This document shows, piece after piece, positions 24,851 through 33,151 of a stretch of DNA of 46,289 nt (position 1 is the first letter of the stretch; the number at the start of each line of letters is the position of its first letter). This DNA comes from Dysgonomonas sp. Marseille-P4677 (GTDB taxonomy: Bacteria; Bacteroidota; Bacteroidia; Bacteroidales; Dysgonomonadaceae): the NCBI RefSeq assembly GCF_016652235.1, contig NZ_JAEPKU010000019.1:1-46289 (forward strand), written 5' to 3'. Position numbers and translations under genes: made by a program. A model generated the notes under the pieces. That model did no database searches. It had not been told where the DNA came from and worked only from the letters and a program-made list of their open reading frames with translations.

Positions 24851-26664
24851 GAAAGAATGCGATAATACTCACATCGGAGAGCAGCCTCCCATTAGCTCAG
24901 ACTATAAAAAGAGAGTTAATAGATACTGATATATATACAAAGGAAAAATTGAACGAAACAATACAAATATCTTCTATCAGAAACTGTATTGCACAAATTT
25001 TCAACGAAACCGATGCGATCATATTTATAGGTGCTATGGGGATTTGCATCCGTAGCATCGCACCGTATATAAGGGATAAACATACAGATCCGGCTATTAT
25101 TAATATTGATAGTACGGGACGGTTTGTTATCTCCGTATTATCAGGGCATGTTGGTGGCGCAAATGATCTGACCAAAGAGATAGCCCGTATTATTGGAGGG
25201 GAAGCGATCATAACAACTCAAAGTGATAATACGAACTTATGGTCATTGGACACTATCGGTGAAAAATATGGATGGAAAACAAAATCGAATACGGAGAACT
25301 TCAATCATCCGTTAACCACTTTTGTCAACCGAAAACCCACTGCTCTATTACTTGACATTAGAGATGATGGAACTATATATCTCGAAAGGAGTAAGCCCGA
25401 ACATGTCGATATTTATTATAAATATAGTGACATAAATATGTCACTATATGAATTATTTATCGCAGTTACTCCATACTCTTATCCTCCAGGTATACAAACT
25501 ATTTATTACCACCCAAAGGTTCTACATTTAGGAATGGGATGTCGTAAAGATTGTAATCCCGATGGAATTGCTCAATACATTGAGAATGAAATTAAATTAA
25601 AGAATATTGCAATAGAATCGATAAAAGATATATCTACTATCGATATCAAGAAAGATGAAGCGTTATTAAAAAATCTACAATTCTATTTCGGACAATTGCC
25701 TGTACATATATATACAGCTAACGAACTTACAGATATTGATGTACCTAATCCGTCTGAGAAAGTGAAAGAAGTCACATCTGTGAATGGAGTTTCGGAATCA
25801 ACGGCTATCAGAAGTTCGGATTACGGAATCTTGATATTAGAGAAACAAAAGGGAGTTTTAAGTCAGGGCAATGATTTTACATTCGCCATTGCAATAGACA
25901 GGACCGCTATCAGGCAAGGGCATATAGAGATAGTAGGTGCAGGACCCGGCGATCCCGATCTGATATCAGTACGAGGACGCCAGTTTTTAGAAGCTGCCGA
26001 TCTCATTTTATATGCAGGGAGTCTGGTTCCTAAAGAACTTACCTATTGTGCCAAAGGAGGAGCTATTGTTCGCAGTTCGGCATCAATGGACTTGGAGGAA
26101 CAGTTTGCTATCATGAAAGAATTCTATGATAAAGGTAATCTGGTTGCGCGTCTTCACACCGGCGACCCGTGCATTTATGGTGCCATACAAGAACAAATGG
26201 CATATTTCGACGAACACAATATGGTTTATCACATCACGCCGGGAATATCATCTTTTCAAGCTGCAGCCGCAGCCTTAAAATCCCAATTTACAATACCTGA
26301 GAAAGTTCAGACTATTATACTTACTCGAGGTGAAGGGCGAACTCCAATGCCTGATAAAGAAAAGCTTAGTCTATTGGCTCGTTCTCAAAGCACTATGTGT
26401 ATTTTCCTTAGTGCGACGGTAGTAGACGATGTGCAAAAAGATTTGTTAGAACACTATCCGCCTACTACTCCGGTTGCAGCTTGTTATAAACTAACATGGA
26501 AAGATGAACGGATATACAGGGGGCAATTAAAAGATCTGGCTAAAATAGTTAGGGAAAACAACCTTACTCTGACTACAATGATTGTTGTCGGGGACTCAAT
26601 CGATAACAGAAGAGGTTTGTCTAAACTCTATTCTCATCAATTTAAACATCTATTCAGGAGATAG
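24847..26664 (+). CDS. CbiG-CbiF fusion: cobalt-precorrin-5A hydrolase plus cobalt-precorrin-4 C11-methyltransferase
   Basis: The first 350 residues are CbiG: an N-terminal domain with FIGAMGICIRSIAPYI and VLSGHVGGANDLTKEIA, and a C-terminal domain starting LGMGCRKDCNPDGIAQYI. From about 357 a CbiF/CobM methylase follows: IEIVGAGPGDPDLISVRG, LYAGSLVPKE, RLHTGDPCIYGAIQEQM and YHITPGISSFQAAAA. CbiF methylates C11 and CbiG opens the ring lactone with loss of acetaldehyde, so the fused activities are consecutive steps of the anaerobic route. The protein ends 5 bases from the convergent cbiJ-cbiD stop. CbiG presence confirms the oxygen-independent pathway. Confidence 0.94.
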   Translation: MRKNAIILTSESSLPLAQTIKRELIDTDIYTKEKLNETIQISSIRNCIAQIFNETDAIIFIGAMGICIRSIAPYIRDKHTDPAIINIDSTGRFVISVLSGHVGGANDLTKEIARIIGGEAIITTQSDNTNLWSLDTIGEKYGWKTKSNTENFNHPLTTFVNRKPTALLLDIRDDGTIYLERSKPEHVDIYYKYSDINMSLYELFIAVTPYSYPPGIQTIYYHPKVLHLGMGCRKDCNPDGIAQYIENEIKLKNIAIESIKDISTIDIKKDEALLKNLQFYFGQLPVHIYTANELTDIDVPNPSEKVKEVTSVNGVSESTAIRSSDYGILILEKQKGVLSQGNDFTFAIAIDRTAIRQGHIEIVGAGPGDPDLISVRGRQFLEAADLILYAGSLVPKELTYCAKGGAIVRSSASMDLEEQFAIMKEFYDKGNLVARLHTGDPCIYGAIQEQMAYFDEHNMVYHITPGISSFQAAAAALKSQFTIPEKVQTIILTRGEGRTPMPDKEKLSLLARSQSTMCIFLSATVVDDVQKDLLEHYPPTTPVAACYKLTWKDERIYRGQLKDLAKIVRENNLTLTTMIVVGDSIDNRRGLSKLYSHQFKHLFRR

Positions 26665-26669
26665 AAGAA

Positions 26670-28490
26670 TTAAATAATTCTACCCTCTTCATCTATCAAC
26701 AAAATATTCAATTCCCCTTTAGGCAATAGAGGGGAACATACTTTATGACATTTATCTTTCAATAAAGAAAAGAAAGAGTTTCCTTGTTCGGGAATAATAT
26801 TCCACAACTGACGAGCCATCGTTATATCTTGGATTGCATCCGCTACATCATCTGCGCATCCTGCTTCTTTTGCTATACCTGATAAGAATTCTTTATTCAT
26901 TACAACCCTCTTGCTATGAGTATCTAAAGAACCTTCTGCCAGTTTCACTGCTTTTCCGATCATTATACCCATTGTTACACATTTGAAACCAAGTTCAGAT
27001 GCTATCTTTATCGTCTCTCCTATAAAATTTCCGTAATGAATAAATGCCTGAGAGGGTAAATTAGGATATCTTCCTTTGATAAAACGTTCACTTTTTGCTC
27101 CTGAATTTATAACTACCATCTCACAACCCAGCGCTTTTGCAACTAGCATCTCACGACGTATGGATGAAACAAAAGCTTCTGATGAGAATGGTTTTACAAT
27201 GCCGGAAGTACCTATAATAGATATCCCTCCTACTATACCCAATTTGGGATTAAATGTTCTCAAAGCCAGTTCTTCTCCGTTAGGAACTGATATTGTTATA
27301 TCCACTCCTGTTTTCAGACTCTTATTTGGCAATTTATCCTGATGATGTCGAAATACTTTATATACTTCCCGTTTCATCATCATACGAGGTGTCTTATTTA
27401 TAGAAGGTTCACCTATCGCTGAATCCAATCCGGGTAAAGTAACTTTTCCCACACCTCTCCCTTGCAAAAAACGAACTCCTCTATGATTAGTGTTGAGACA
27501 AACTGTCGAAACTATTTCTTGCCCATTGGTCACATCAGGATCGTCTCCCGAATCTTTTATAACTGTACTACTTGCATCATTACCATTTATTGTTGTAGAA
27601 AAAACAGGGATCCTCACCCATTCTCCATTTGGCAATGTAATGCTAACCTCCGATTGTTCCTCATTTGTAAGTAATGCGATTAGAGCAGCCTTTGTAGCAG
27701 CAGTAGCACAGGTACCTGTTGTATATCCGGTTCTAAGCTCAAAGAAATCAGGAAATAATGTTTCTATTTGCTTTCTTAGCCCATTTTCTCCATAAACTGG
27801 AATAAATGAAGGTGATAGAGCCGGACGTTTGATCACTAGAACGGGAATATCTAATTTTAAGGCGGAATGTATCTTTTCGTTGAAACCTCCGGATTCGCCA
27901 CTTTCTTTGGTTATAATAGCCTCTGGTTTTAACTCCTCGAACAAGAGTGCCTCATCCTCACCTTGCTTATAATATATTATCTTTTCGTGTGGAAATTGTT
28001 CTTGTAGCGCTATTGAAAGTGAATCTTGTCTTTCTAATATTCGAAACCAACAATTGTGTTTTAGCCAATACGGCTTCAATTTCGAGATCGTATTCACTCC
28101 TGTAAGAGCCAGCAGGTTATCAATTTTATTTTTTTCTAAATAATCAATAGCATCTTTATAAGAATCGAACCACAGCAGATTTTCTGCATGCTCGGGATAG
28201 TTTCGTTCAAGTCTGATTACAGGGATGCTTAACTGATCGGATACAATTGCAATATTTTGATGTAATGCTTCAGCAAAAGGATGAGCAGCATCGATAATAA
28301 GTTTTACGTTTTGTTCGTTACAGAACTTTATCATATTCTCTTTATCCATACCTCCGGTTAAACGAATCGCATGTACACTCTCGACTTCCTGTAAGTTGCC
28401 TCTTGTAGAATAATAGTAAGGTTTAGCAGCTTCATCGCATACACGAATAACTCTCCGTCCTTCCGTTGTACCTCCAAATATCAGAATCAT
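26670..28490 (-). CDS. CbiJ-CbiD fusion: precorrin-6A reductase plus cobalt-precorrin-5B C1-methyltransferase
   Basis: Residues 1-245 are a CobK/CbiJ reductase: ILIFGGTTEGRRV at the start, DAAHPFAEALHQNI (about 67-80) and ALTGVNTISKLKPYW (about 128-142). From 253 a CbiD protein follows, with its signature RTGYTTGTCATAATKAAL, then IKDSGDDPDVTNGQEIV and GTSGIVKPFSSEAF. CbiD methylates C1 and CbiJ performs the following reduction, so the fused parts act one after the other. It is the last gene of the riboswitch-led minus-strand operon and overlaps the ATPase gene by four bases. Confidence 0.94.
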   Translation of the reverse strand: MILIFGGTTEGRRVIRVCDEAAKPYYYSTRGNLQEVESVHAIRLTGGMDKENMIKFCNEQNVKLIIDAAHPFAEALHQNIAIVSDQLSIPVIRLERNYPEHAENLLWFDSYKDAIDYLEKNKIDNLLALTGVNTISKLKPYWLKHNCWFRILERQDSLSIALQEQFPHEKIIYYKQGEDEALLFEELKPEAIITKESGESGGFNEKIHSALKLDIPVLVIKRPALSPSFIPVYGENGLRKQIETLFPDFFELRTGYTTGTCATAATKAALIALLTNEEQSEVSITLPNGEWVRIPVFSTTINGNDASSTVIKDSGDDPDVTNGQEIVSTVCLNTNHRGVRFLQGRGVGKVTLPGLDSAIGEPSINKTPRMMMKREVYKVFRHHQDKLPNKSLKTGVDITISVPNGEELALRTFNPKLGIVGGISIIGTSGIVKPFSSEAFVSSIRREMLVAKALGCEMVVINSGAKSERFIKGRYPNLPSQAFIHYGNFIGETIKIASELGFKCVTMGIMIGKAVKLAEGSLDTHSKRVVMNKEFLSGIAKEAGCADDVADAIQDITMARQLWNIIPEQGNSFFSLLKDKCHKVCSPLLPKGELNILLIDEEGRII

Positions 28491-29500
28491 TCTATTACTA
28501 TCTTTTCTAAAAGTTCTTCAATTGTATAAACCGATGCTATACACTTTCCCAACTTTAAAATCCTAATATCATCGCCGACTATTTCGATACAGAAATCGGA
28601 TTCGATATCACATGAAGCCATTATACCGTTTCTTTGTAGCGCTTTTCTTATCATTGCATACATTTGTCCGTGCCCCAGAATCTTTATCTGTTTTGTATAA
28701 TCATTCTCAACACGAAACAACCCCGTATGCTGATCCAATATAATGCCTTTACGGGCAAAAAACCGACTAAGGCTTCCATTCAATGATAGATCTTCAGGGG
28801 TACCAATACGTATTCCGATTCCTTTATCCATAAGCCATATTTTATCTGCTATTTGCAAAGCCAACTCAAGATCGTGAGTAGATAAGAATATTGTTTTATT
28901 CGTTTTTCGTGACAACTGATGCAGAAGCTGCATAATCTCCACTTTACTGGGAAAATCAAGAAACGCTGTCGGTTCATCCAGCAATACAATCGGTGTCTCT
29001 TGAGCCAACGCTTTTGCTATCATCACTTTCTGACGTTCTCCGTCACTCAGTGTATGAACCATTCGTTGCCTAAGATTTTCTATCTTAACCAATGATATCG
29101 ATTTATCCACTATTGCCCGATCCTCTTTGCTAAGTCTCCCCCAAAAACCTGTATAGGGGCTGCGTCCTAAACCAATAAGCTCATGGGTTGTCATATTTTT
29201 TATTTCGAATTTATCGGTTAATACGACACTAATCAATGTAGATAATTCTTTCTCTGCATATTCTTCGATCTCTCGATCTTGGATATAAATATCTCCGAAT
29301 AGCTTTGGTTGAAAAGCAGACAAAGTTCTCAATAAAGTAGACTTACCTATTCCATTCGCCCCTAATAAACATGTTAGCTCTCCGCTGAATATAGAACAAT
29401 TGACATTTTCAGCAACAACCCTTCTATTTCGCTTGGATGTATAACCTATTGCAAGGTCTCTTATATCTATTGTTTTCTCTCTTTGCATCATCTTAAGCAC
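28487..29500 (-). CDS. btuD: Cobalamin-type ABC transporter ATP-binding protein (BtuD/FecE-like)
   Basis: This is the ATPase of an iron-siderophore/B12-type importer. Walker A (GANGIGKST) lies at 47-55, the signature LSDGERQ at 151-157 and Walker B (IVLLDEP) at 171-177, all in normal order. The usual BtuD domain ends near residue 255; here about 80 more residues follow (HGQMYAMIRKALQRNG to LLEKIVIE), a C-terminal extension of unknown role. The first ATG overlaps the permease gene by eight bases; two further ATGs at residues 4 and 5 are possible starts. Cobalamin as substrate is inferred from the cbi genes on both sides and the riboswitch at the head of the operon. Confidence 0.9.
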   Translation of the reverse strand: MLKMMQREKTIDIRDLAIGYTSKRNRRVVAENVNCSIFSGELTCLLGANGIGKSTLLRTLSAFQPKLFGDIYIQDREIEEYAEKELSTLISVVLTDKFEIKNMTTHELIGLGRSPYTGFWGRLSKEDRAIVDKSISLVKIENLRQRMVHTLSDGERQKVMIAKALAQETPIVLLDEPTAFLDFPSKVEIMQLLHQLSRKTNKTIFLSTHDLELALQIADKIWLMDKGIGIRIGTPEDLSLNGSLSRFFARKGIILDQHTGLFRVENDYTKQIKILGHGQMYAMIRKALQRNGIMASCDIESDFCIEIVGDDIRILKLGKCIASVYTIEELLEKIVIE

Positions 29501-30527
29501 TTATTTCATTCTTGCGTTTTCCGAAAAGAACAGAGATAACGATAGGTGCCCCGATAAGCGCCGTAACCGAATTGATCGGCAATGCACCTTCGAATCCCGG
29601 CATGCGTGCAATCAGATTGCAAAATAAAGCAAGCGAAGCACCTGTTAATGCTACGGCGGGCATCAGTATCCGATGGTCTGACGACATAAAGACAGTACGA
29701 CACAAATGTGGAACAGCCAATCCCAGAAAAACGATAGGTCCACAATAAGCAGTCACTATAGCTGTAATAACACATGAGCAAGCTATAGTAGACAGGCGGG
29801 CACGCTTTATATTCAACCCCAAATTACGCGCATAGTTTTCACCAAGTAACATTAAATTCAATGTCTTTATAAGTAAGAAAGAAATAGGGATAAGTACTAA
29901 CATAATGCATACAAATGTATTAACCTGGTTACCTGACACCTTCGAAAAACTACCTAAACCCCAAATCACATATGCACGTACATCTTCATCGTTACTGAAA
30001 AATTTTAACACCCCTATTATGGCAGAGGCAACATAACCTATCATAACTCCGATAATCAATAGAATAACATTCCCTTTAATTCTTTGAGAGATTGTAATAA
30101 TAATCGCCATCACAGACATTGCTCCGGTAATAGCGGCAACCGATACGGCAACTTCACCGAAAAATCCGAGCTTGCTAAGTGCAGTACCCGCAATGCTACC
30201 CGACAAAAGAATAATAAACGCGACTCCCAAACTCGCACCAGAACTAATACCCAATTCGGACGGACCTGCCAAAGGGTTTCTAAAAACTGTTTGCATTTGC
30301 AGTCCGCTAATGGACAAACCTGCTCCTGCAAACAAGGCGGTAATTGTCTGAGGAAAACGTGACTTCCAAATAATATTTTGCCATATATCAGATTCATCAA
30401 CAGTATTAAATAAGATATTCCAAACAGACTGTATCGGTATAGAGATCGTTCCTAAAATGAGATTTAGGAAGAAGAATACCAGTATAGAAACAAAAATTAA
30501 ACAAAGAGATATTATTTGACGATTCAT
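29493..30527 (-). CDS. btuC: Cobalamin-type ABC transporter permease (BtuC/FecCD family)
   Basis: The 344 residues form a FecCD-type permease with about ten membrane helices. Landmarks are SRFPQTITALFAGAGLSISGLQMQTVFRNPLAGPSELGISSGASLG in the N-terminal third (the RxPR-like and G-L-x-x-Q-x-x-x-x-N-P-L-A-x-P motifs) and GPIVFLGLAVPHLCR in the C-terminal third, the coupling region for the ATPase. It is co-transcribed with the lipoprotein gene before it (one-base overlap) and the ATPase after it. The transporter carries B12 or a precursor across the inner membrane; a TonB-dependent BtuB is not in the window. Confidence 0.92.
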   Translation of the reverse strand: MNRQIISLCLIFVSILVFFFLNLILGTISIPIQSVWNILFNTVDESDIWQNIIWKSRFPQTITALFAGAGLSISGLQMQTVFRNPLAGPSELGISSGASLGVAFIILLSGSIAGTALSKLGFFGEVAVSVAAITGAMSVMAIIITISQRIKGNVILLIIGVMIGYVASAIIGVLKFFSNDEDVRAYVIWGLGSFSKVSGNQVNTFVCIMLVLIPISFLLIKTLNLMLLGENYARNLGLNIKRARLSTIACSCVITAIVTAYCGPIVFLGLAVPHLCRTVFMSSDHRILMPAVALTGASLALFCNLIARMPGFEGALPINSVTALIGAPIVISVLFGKRKNEISA

Positions 30528-31657
30528 TATTTTAGTAATTCGTAATAAACAGGGGTATGCTCCGGCAATAAAGAGGGATGGAATATTTTTATCAAGTCGG
30601 CTAACACTATTTCGGGCTCTACCGGGGTATTTTCATAAAAAGGTTTTTCTTTAAGATTACAATAGATTAACCTCTTATTTTTAAACGCCTTAAAGTCAGC
30701 ATAGCGTGCATCACTTTGTTTTAGTGCTTCGTAACCAAATGGGCCATTATGGCTATTGACCATTCGCCAATAATCGGCATTCGCGCCCTGAGAATAAACA
30801 GTCTCAAAATCGAGATAAAACCCTCCCGACTCGTTATCATTCTGCATAAAATAAGAAGCACCGGCATCTCTGAATAATTGAGCCAAATAGCTCTTTCCTC
30901 CTACTACATACCAGTTTCCTGAGTGAAGTTCTCCACTAAGGATTGTAGGCTTTTGTTCGGCAGATTCGGCCAAAGCTTTAAGATCATTGTATTTTTGCTC
31001 TATTTCTTTAAATTGGATGTTTGCTTTTTCTTCTATTCCCAAAAGCATTGCAGTAAACTTTATCCACTCGACTTGCCCCAATGGAGAACTTTCCTTATAA
31101 CCAAGAAAACTAACGAGTGGAATACCCAGATTTTTGATAGCGTCGTACCCTCCACGCTTAAAAGGAGAAACTAGTATAATATCAGGATCTAAAGCCATAA
31201 CCAGTTCACTATCGAACTCACCCTCTATCCCGATCTTTCTGGTTTTAGCGTTTCTCAATTGTTCGTTCATTTGTTTATTAAACAAAAAGCGGGTACTGGT
31301 AACGCCAACAACTTTATCAATAGCATCTAACTTAATAAAATTGGACAATTGCAACGTAGTCATACAAATAACTCCCCGCACAGGTATTTCTATTATCTCA
31401 TAGCCGGAAGGTATACCTGTTCTGTCTGTTCCCCTATTTAATAACGCGTAGCGATATTGTAAGTCACTTTCACCCGATGGATCTTTAATATCTACAAGGC
31501 GGTAATTCCCATGATCTGAAATTTTAAAGCCTTTGGCATATCTTATTGTTGCCGTATCTTGATTTATCACCGTAACCTCTTCCGATTTCCTATTTGACTT
31601 ACAAGATATAAGACCGACAACTATAAGTGTCGTGATAAAATATATTATTTTTTTCAT
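30527..31657 (-). CDS. btuF: Cobalamin-type ABC transporter substrate-binding lipoprotein (BtuF-like)
   Basis: The protein begins with a lipoprotein signal (MKKIIYFITTLIVVGLISCK, cysteine at residue 19). The rest is a class III periplasmic binding protein: IIEIPVRGVICMTTLQLSNFIKLDAIDKVVGVT opens the first lobe, ALDPDIILVSPF marks the hinge side, and YKESSPLGQVEWIKFTAMLLG the second lobe (given in parts). It delivers substrate to the BtuC-BtuD partners encoded next. The 376-residue length is greater than E. coli BtuF (266) and closer to FecB-like Bacteroidetes lipoproteins. The position directly after cbiL behind a cobalamin riboswitch argues for a corrinoid substrate. Confidence 0.88.
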   Translation of the reverse strand: MKKIIYFITTLIVVGLISCKSNRKSEEVTVINQDTATIRYAKGFKISDHGNYRLVDIKDPSGESDLQYRYALLNRGTDRTGIPSGYEIIEIPVRGVICMTTLQLSNFIKLDAIDKVVGVTSTRFLFNKQMNEQLRNAKTRKIGIEGEFDSELVMALDPDIILVSPFKRGGYDAIKNLGIPLVSFLGYKESSPLGQVEWIKFTAMLLGIEEKANIQFKEIEQKYNDLKALAESAEQKPTILSGELHSGNWYVVGGKSYLAQLFRDAGASYFMQNDNESGGFYLDFETVYSQGANADYWRMVNSHNGPFGYEALKQSDARYADFKAFKNKRLIYCNLKEKPFYENTPVEPEIVLADLIKIFHPSLLPEHTPVYYELLK

Positions 31658-31663
31658 ACAGAT

Positions 31664-32368
31664 TTATTTATGAATAATAATAAGAGAGAAGTATGGAAAT
31701 TTTTGGGAAAGGATTTCAGACTTGTCTTGCGTGTACAACTCTTTATTTACAATTCCTGCATTCTCAAAATAATGAATCGTAATATTTGGAATCTCTATTA
31801 CAGCCTGCTTTATTACACTTTCGCACTGGGAAGCTTTCATCACAACTAGAGTTTTACCCTTTTCTATCCTATTGAAAAGTTCTTCAAAAGATATAATACC
31901 CGGTATAACATTAAGCTCCTCTTCCTGTTTTACTATATGGATATTTGCTAAAGCTCCGCAAGCTATGAAAGCCGGAATACCAGCTATCTGTTGTGTCAAG
32001 ATATTCCTTGCTATCAAATCTTCTTCTATGTAGTAACTCGATGAATAAAAACCAGCATGTCCTTCTGCTGTCACAGCTATTTCATATCCTTTCCGGTATA
32101 AAAAAGCTATTTCATCAGACACCTTACGGTAGCTGTCGATTGCTAAAGAACGATTTTTACTCATAGGAATATCAAACAATTTAATCTTCGATTTGCCAAT
32201 GCCCAGTTCAAGTAATATATCTAAGGCCCGCGAAGAAATTCTCCCTCCCGAAAGCGATGTAGAAGGACAAAAAATAAAATCTGCCTTTTGTAAAGATTTT
32301 AATCCTTTTAAGGATATAAGTTCCGGATCTCCCGGACCAAGAGAAATAAATGTTACATAATCAGACAT
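31664..32368 (-). CDS. cbiL: Precorrin-2/cobalt-factor II C20-methyltransferase
   Basis: CbiL (CobI) adds the C20 methyl group right after cobalt insertion. The 234-residue protein has the tetrapyrrole methylase signs VTFISLGPGDPELISLKGLKSLQKADFIFCPS (about 6-37), the AVTAEGHAGFYSSSYYI segment and IAGIPAFIACGALANIHI. In most CbiL proteins the second segment reads 'GDP.lyst..Yi'; here GDP is replaced by EGHAGFYSS, a modest deviation. It is the first gene of the minus-strand B12 operon, 114 bases from the riboswitch and 6 bases before btuF. This transport-plus-synthesis arrangement puts uptake and the early C20 step under one switch. Confidence 0.92.
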   Translation of the reverse strand: MSDYVTFISLGPGDPELISLKGLKSLQKADFIFCPSTSLSGGRISSRALDILLELGIGKSKIKLFDIPMSKNRSLAIDSYRKVSDEIAFLYRKGYEIAVTAEGHAGFYSSSYYIEEDLIARNILTQQIAGIPAFIACGALANIHIVKQEEELNVIPGIISFEELFNRIEKGKTLVVMKASQCESVIKQAVIEIPNITIHYFENAGIVNKELYTQDKSEILSQKFPYFSLIIIHK

Positions 32369-32481
32369 CTCAAAAACTCATTTTTTAGAGTAACAGATGC
32401 TTTTAGAATAGGGTTAAAAGACAACATGGATGCAGTCAGTTAAGTTTTAAGCCTATACCTCGAGCTTTAACTAAATAATTC

Positions 32482-32669
32482 TGGCAGGTCTTCTGACTTA
32501 CTTCTTCTTTGAAATGCCTTCCCATTCTTTTGAAACAGTGGCCTGAGTATTATTCAAAGACTTTGGCGAAGCTTACAGCAGCGGGTCTGTTCAGGATTTA
32601 CACCTGATTCCCTTTTCATTATTTATCCGAGAATACGGAAGAATGACACCAAAACTGGCTACAAAGGTA
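32482..32669 (-). ncRNA. Cobalamin riboswitch (with -7 box) upstream of the cbiL-btuFCD-cbiJD operon
   Basis: On the minus strand a consensus -7 box TACCTTTG (32669 to 32662) precedes the aptamer, which has GGGAATCAGGTGTAAATC, CAGACCCGCTGCTG and AAGTCAGAAGACCTGCC in order (about 32656 to 32482). The core is almost identical to the riboswitch at 3375-3556 and clearly different from that at 21062-21242. It ends about 113 bases before the cbiL start. Confidence 0.9.
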
Positions 32670-32750
32670 TAATATTTTATTAATTATGCGAATCTGGATT
32701 TAGACGTTAAATATTTTATTTTCTTAATATCCTCTCAAAAAACTTCGAAG

Positions 32751-32795
32751 TGTAACATATGCTACAAATTATCTATCATCACACTCATAACTTTA
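32751..32795 (+). promoter_or_regulatory. Promoter of the cupin-DUF438-DUF2249 operon with Crp/Fnr-type operator
   Basis: TGTAACATATGCTACA (32751-32766, 7+2+7 with one mismatch) matches the operator pattern of nrfH and hcp. Its centre lies 29.5 bases upstream of a -7-like box TAACTTTA (32788-32795, last base differing from TAnnTTTG). The cupin start follows 27 bases later. This is the third member of the inferred regulon. Confidence 0.68.
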
Positions 32796-32822
32796 CATCG
32801 TAAATTTAAAATACAAGAATCG

Positions 32823-33149
32823 ATGAACGAGATATTTAAAAAAGGAAGTATACTAAACTTAGCTGCATCTGTAGATTACTCGGATGGTGGAATTATAAGT
32901 AAACAAGTATTGAAAAGTAATGCGGGTAATATTACTTTATTTTCTTTCGACAAAGGGCAGGGATTAAGTGACCATACCGCTCCGTTTGATGCAATGGTAC
33001 AGATACTTGATGGTGAGGCGGAAATTAAGATCGGGGGAACACCTGTTGTTGTGAAACAAGGCGAGAGTATTATAATGCCTGCAAATATAACACATGCATT
33101 GCTCGCTGTGGAGAAATTCAAGATGTTGTTAACTATGATCAGAGGTTGA
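32823..33149 (+). CDS. Small cupin-domain protein
   Basis: The 108 residues form one cupin barrel: ITLFSFDKGQGLSDHTAPFDAMVQILDGEAEIKIGG holds the first motif (G-x-x-x-x-x-H...E-like, here with DHTAPFD and GEAEI) and VVKQGESIIMPANITHALLAVEKFKMLL the second (P-x-x-x-x-H). The histidines in SDHT and ITHAL could bind one metal ion. Cupins of this size are common near nitric oxide and redox-response genes, but the reaction is unknown. It is the first gene of a three-gene operon, ending two bases before the DUF438 start, behind a Crp/Fnr-type operator. Confidence 0.85.
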   Translation: MNEIFKKGSILNLAASVDYSDGGIISKQVLKSNAGNITLFSFDKGQGLSDHTAPFDAMVQILDGEAEIKIGGTPVVVKQGESIIMPANITHALLAVEKFKMLLTMIRG

Positions 33150-33151
33150 TT

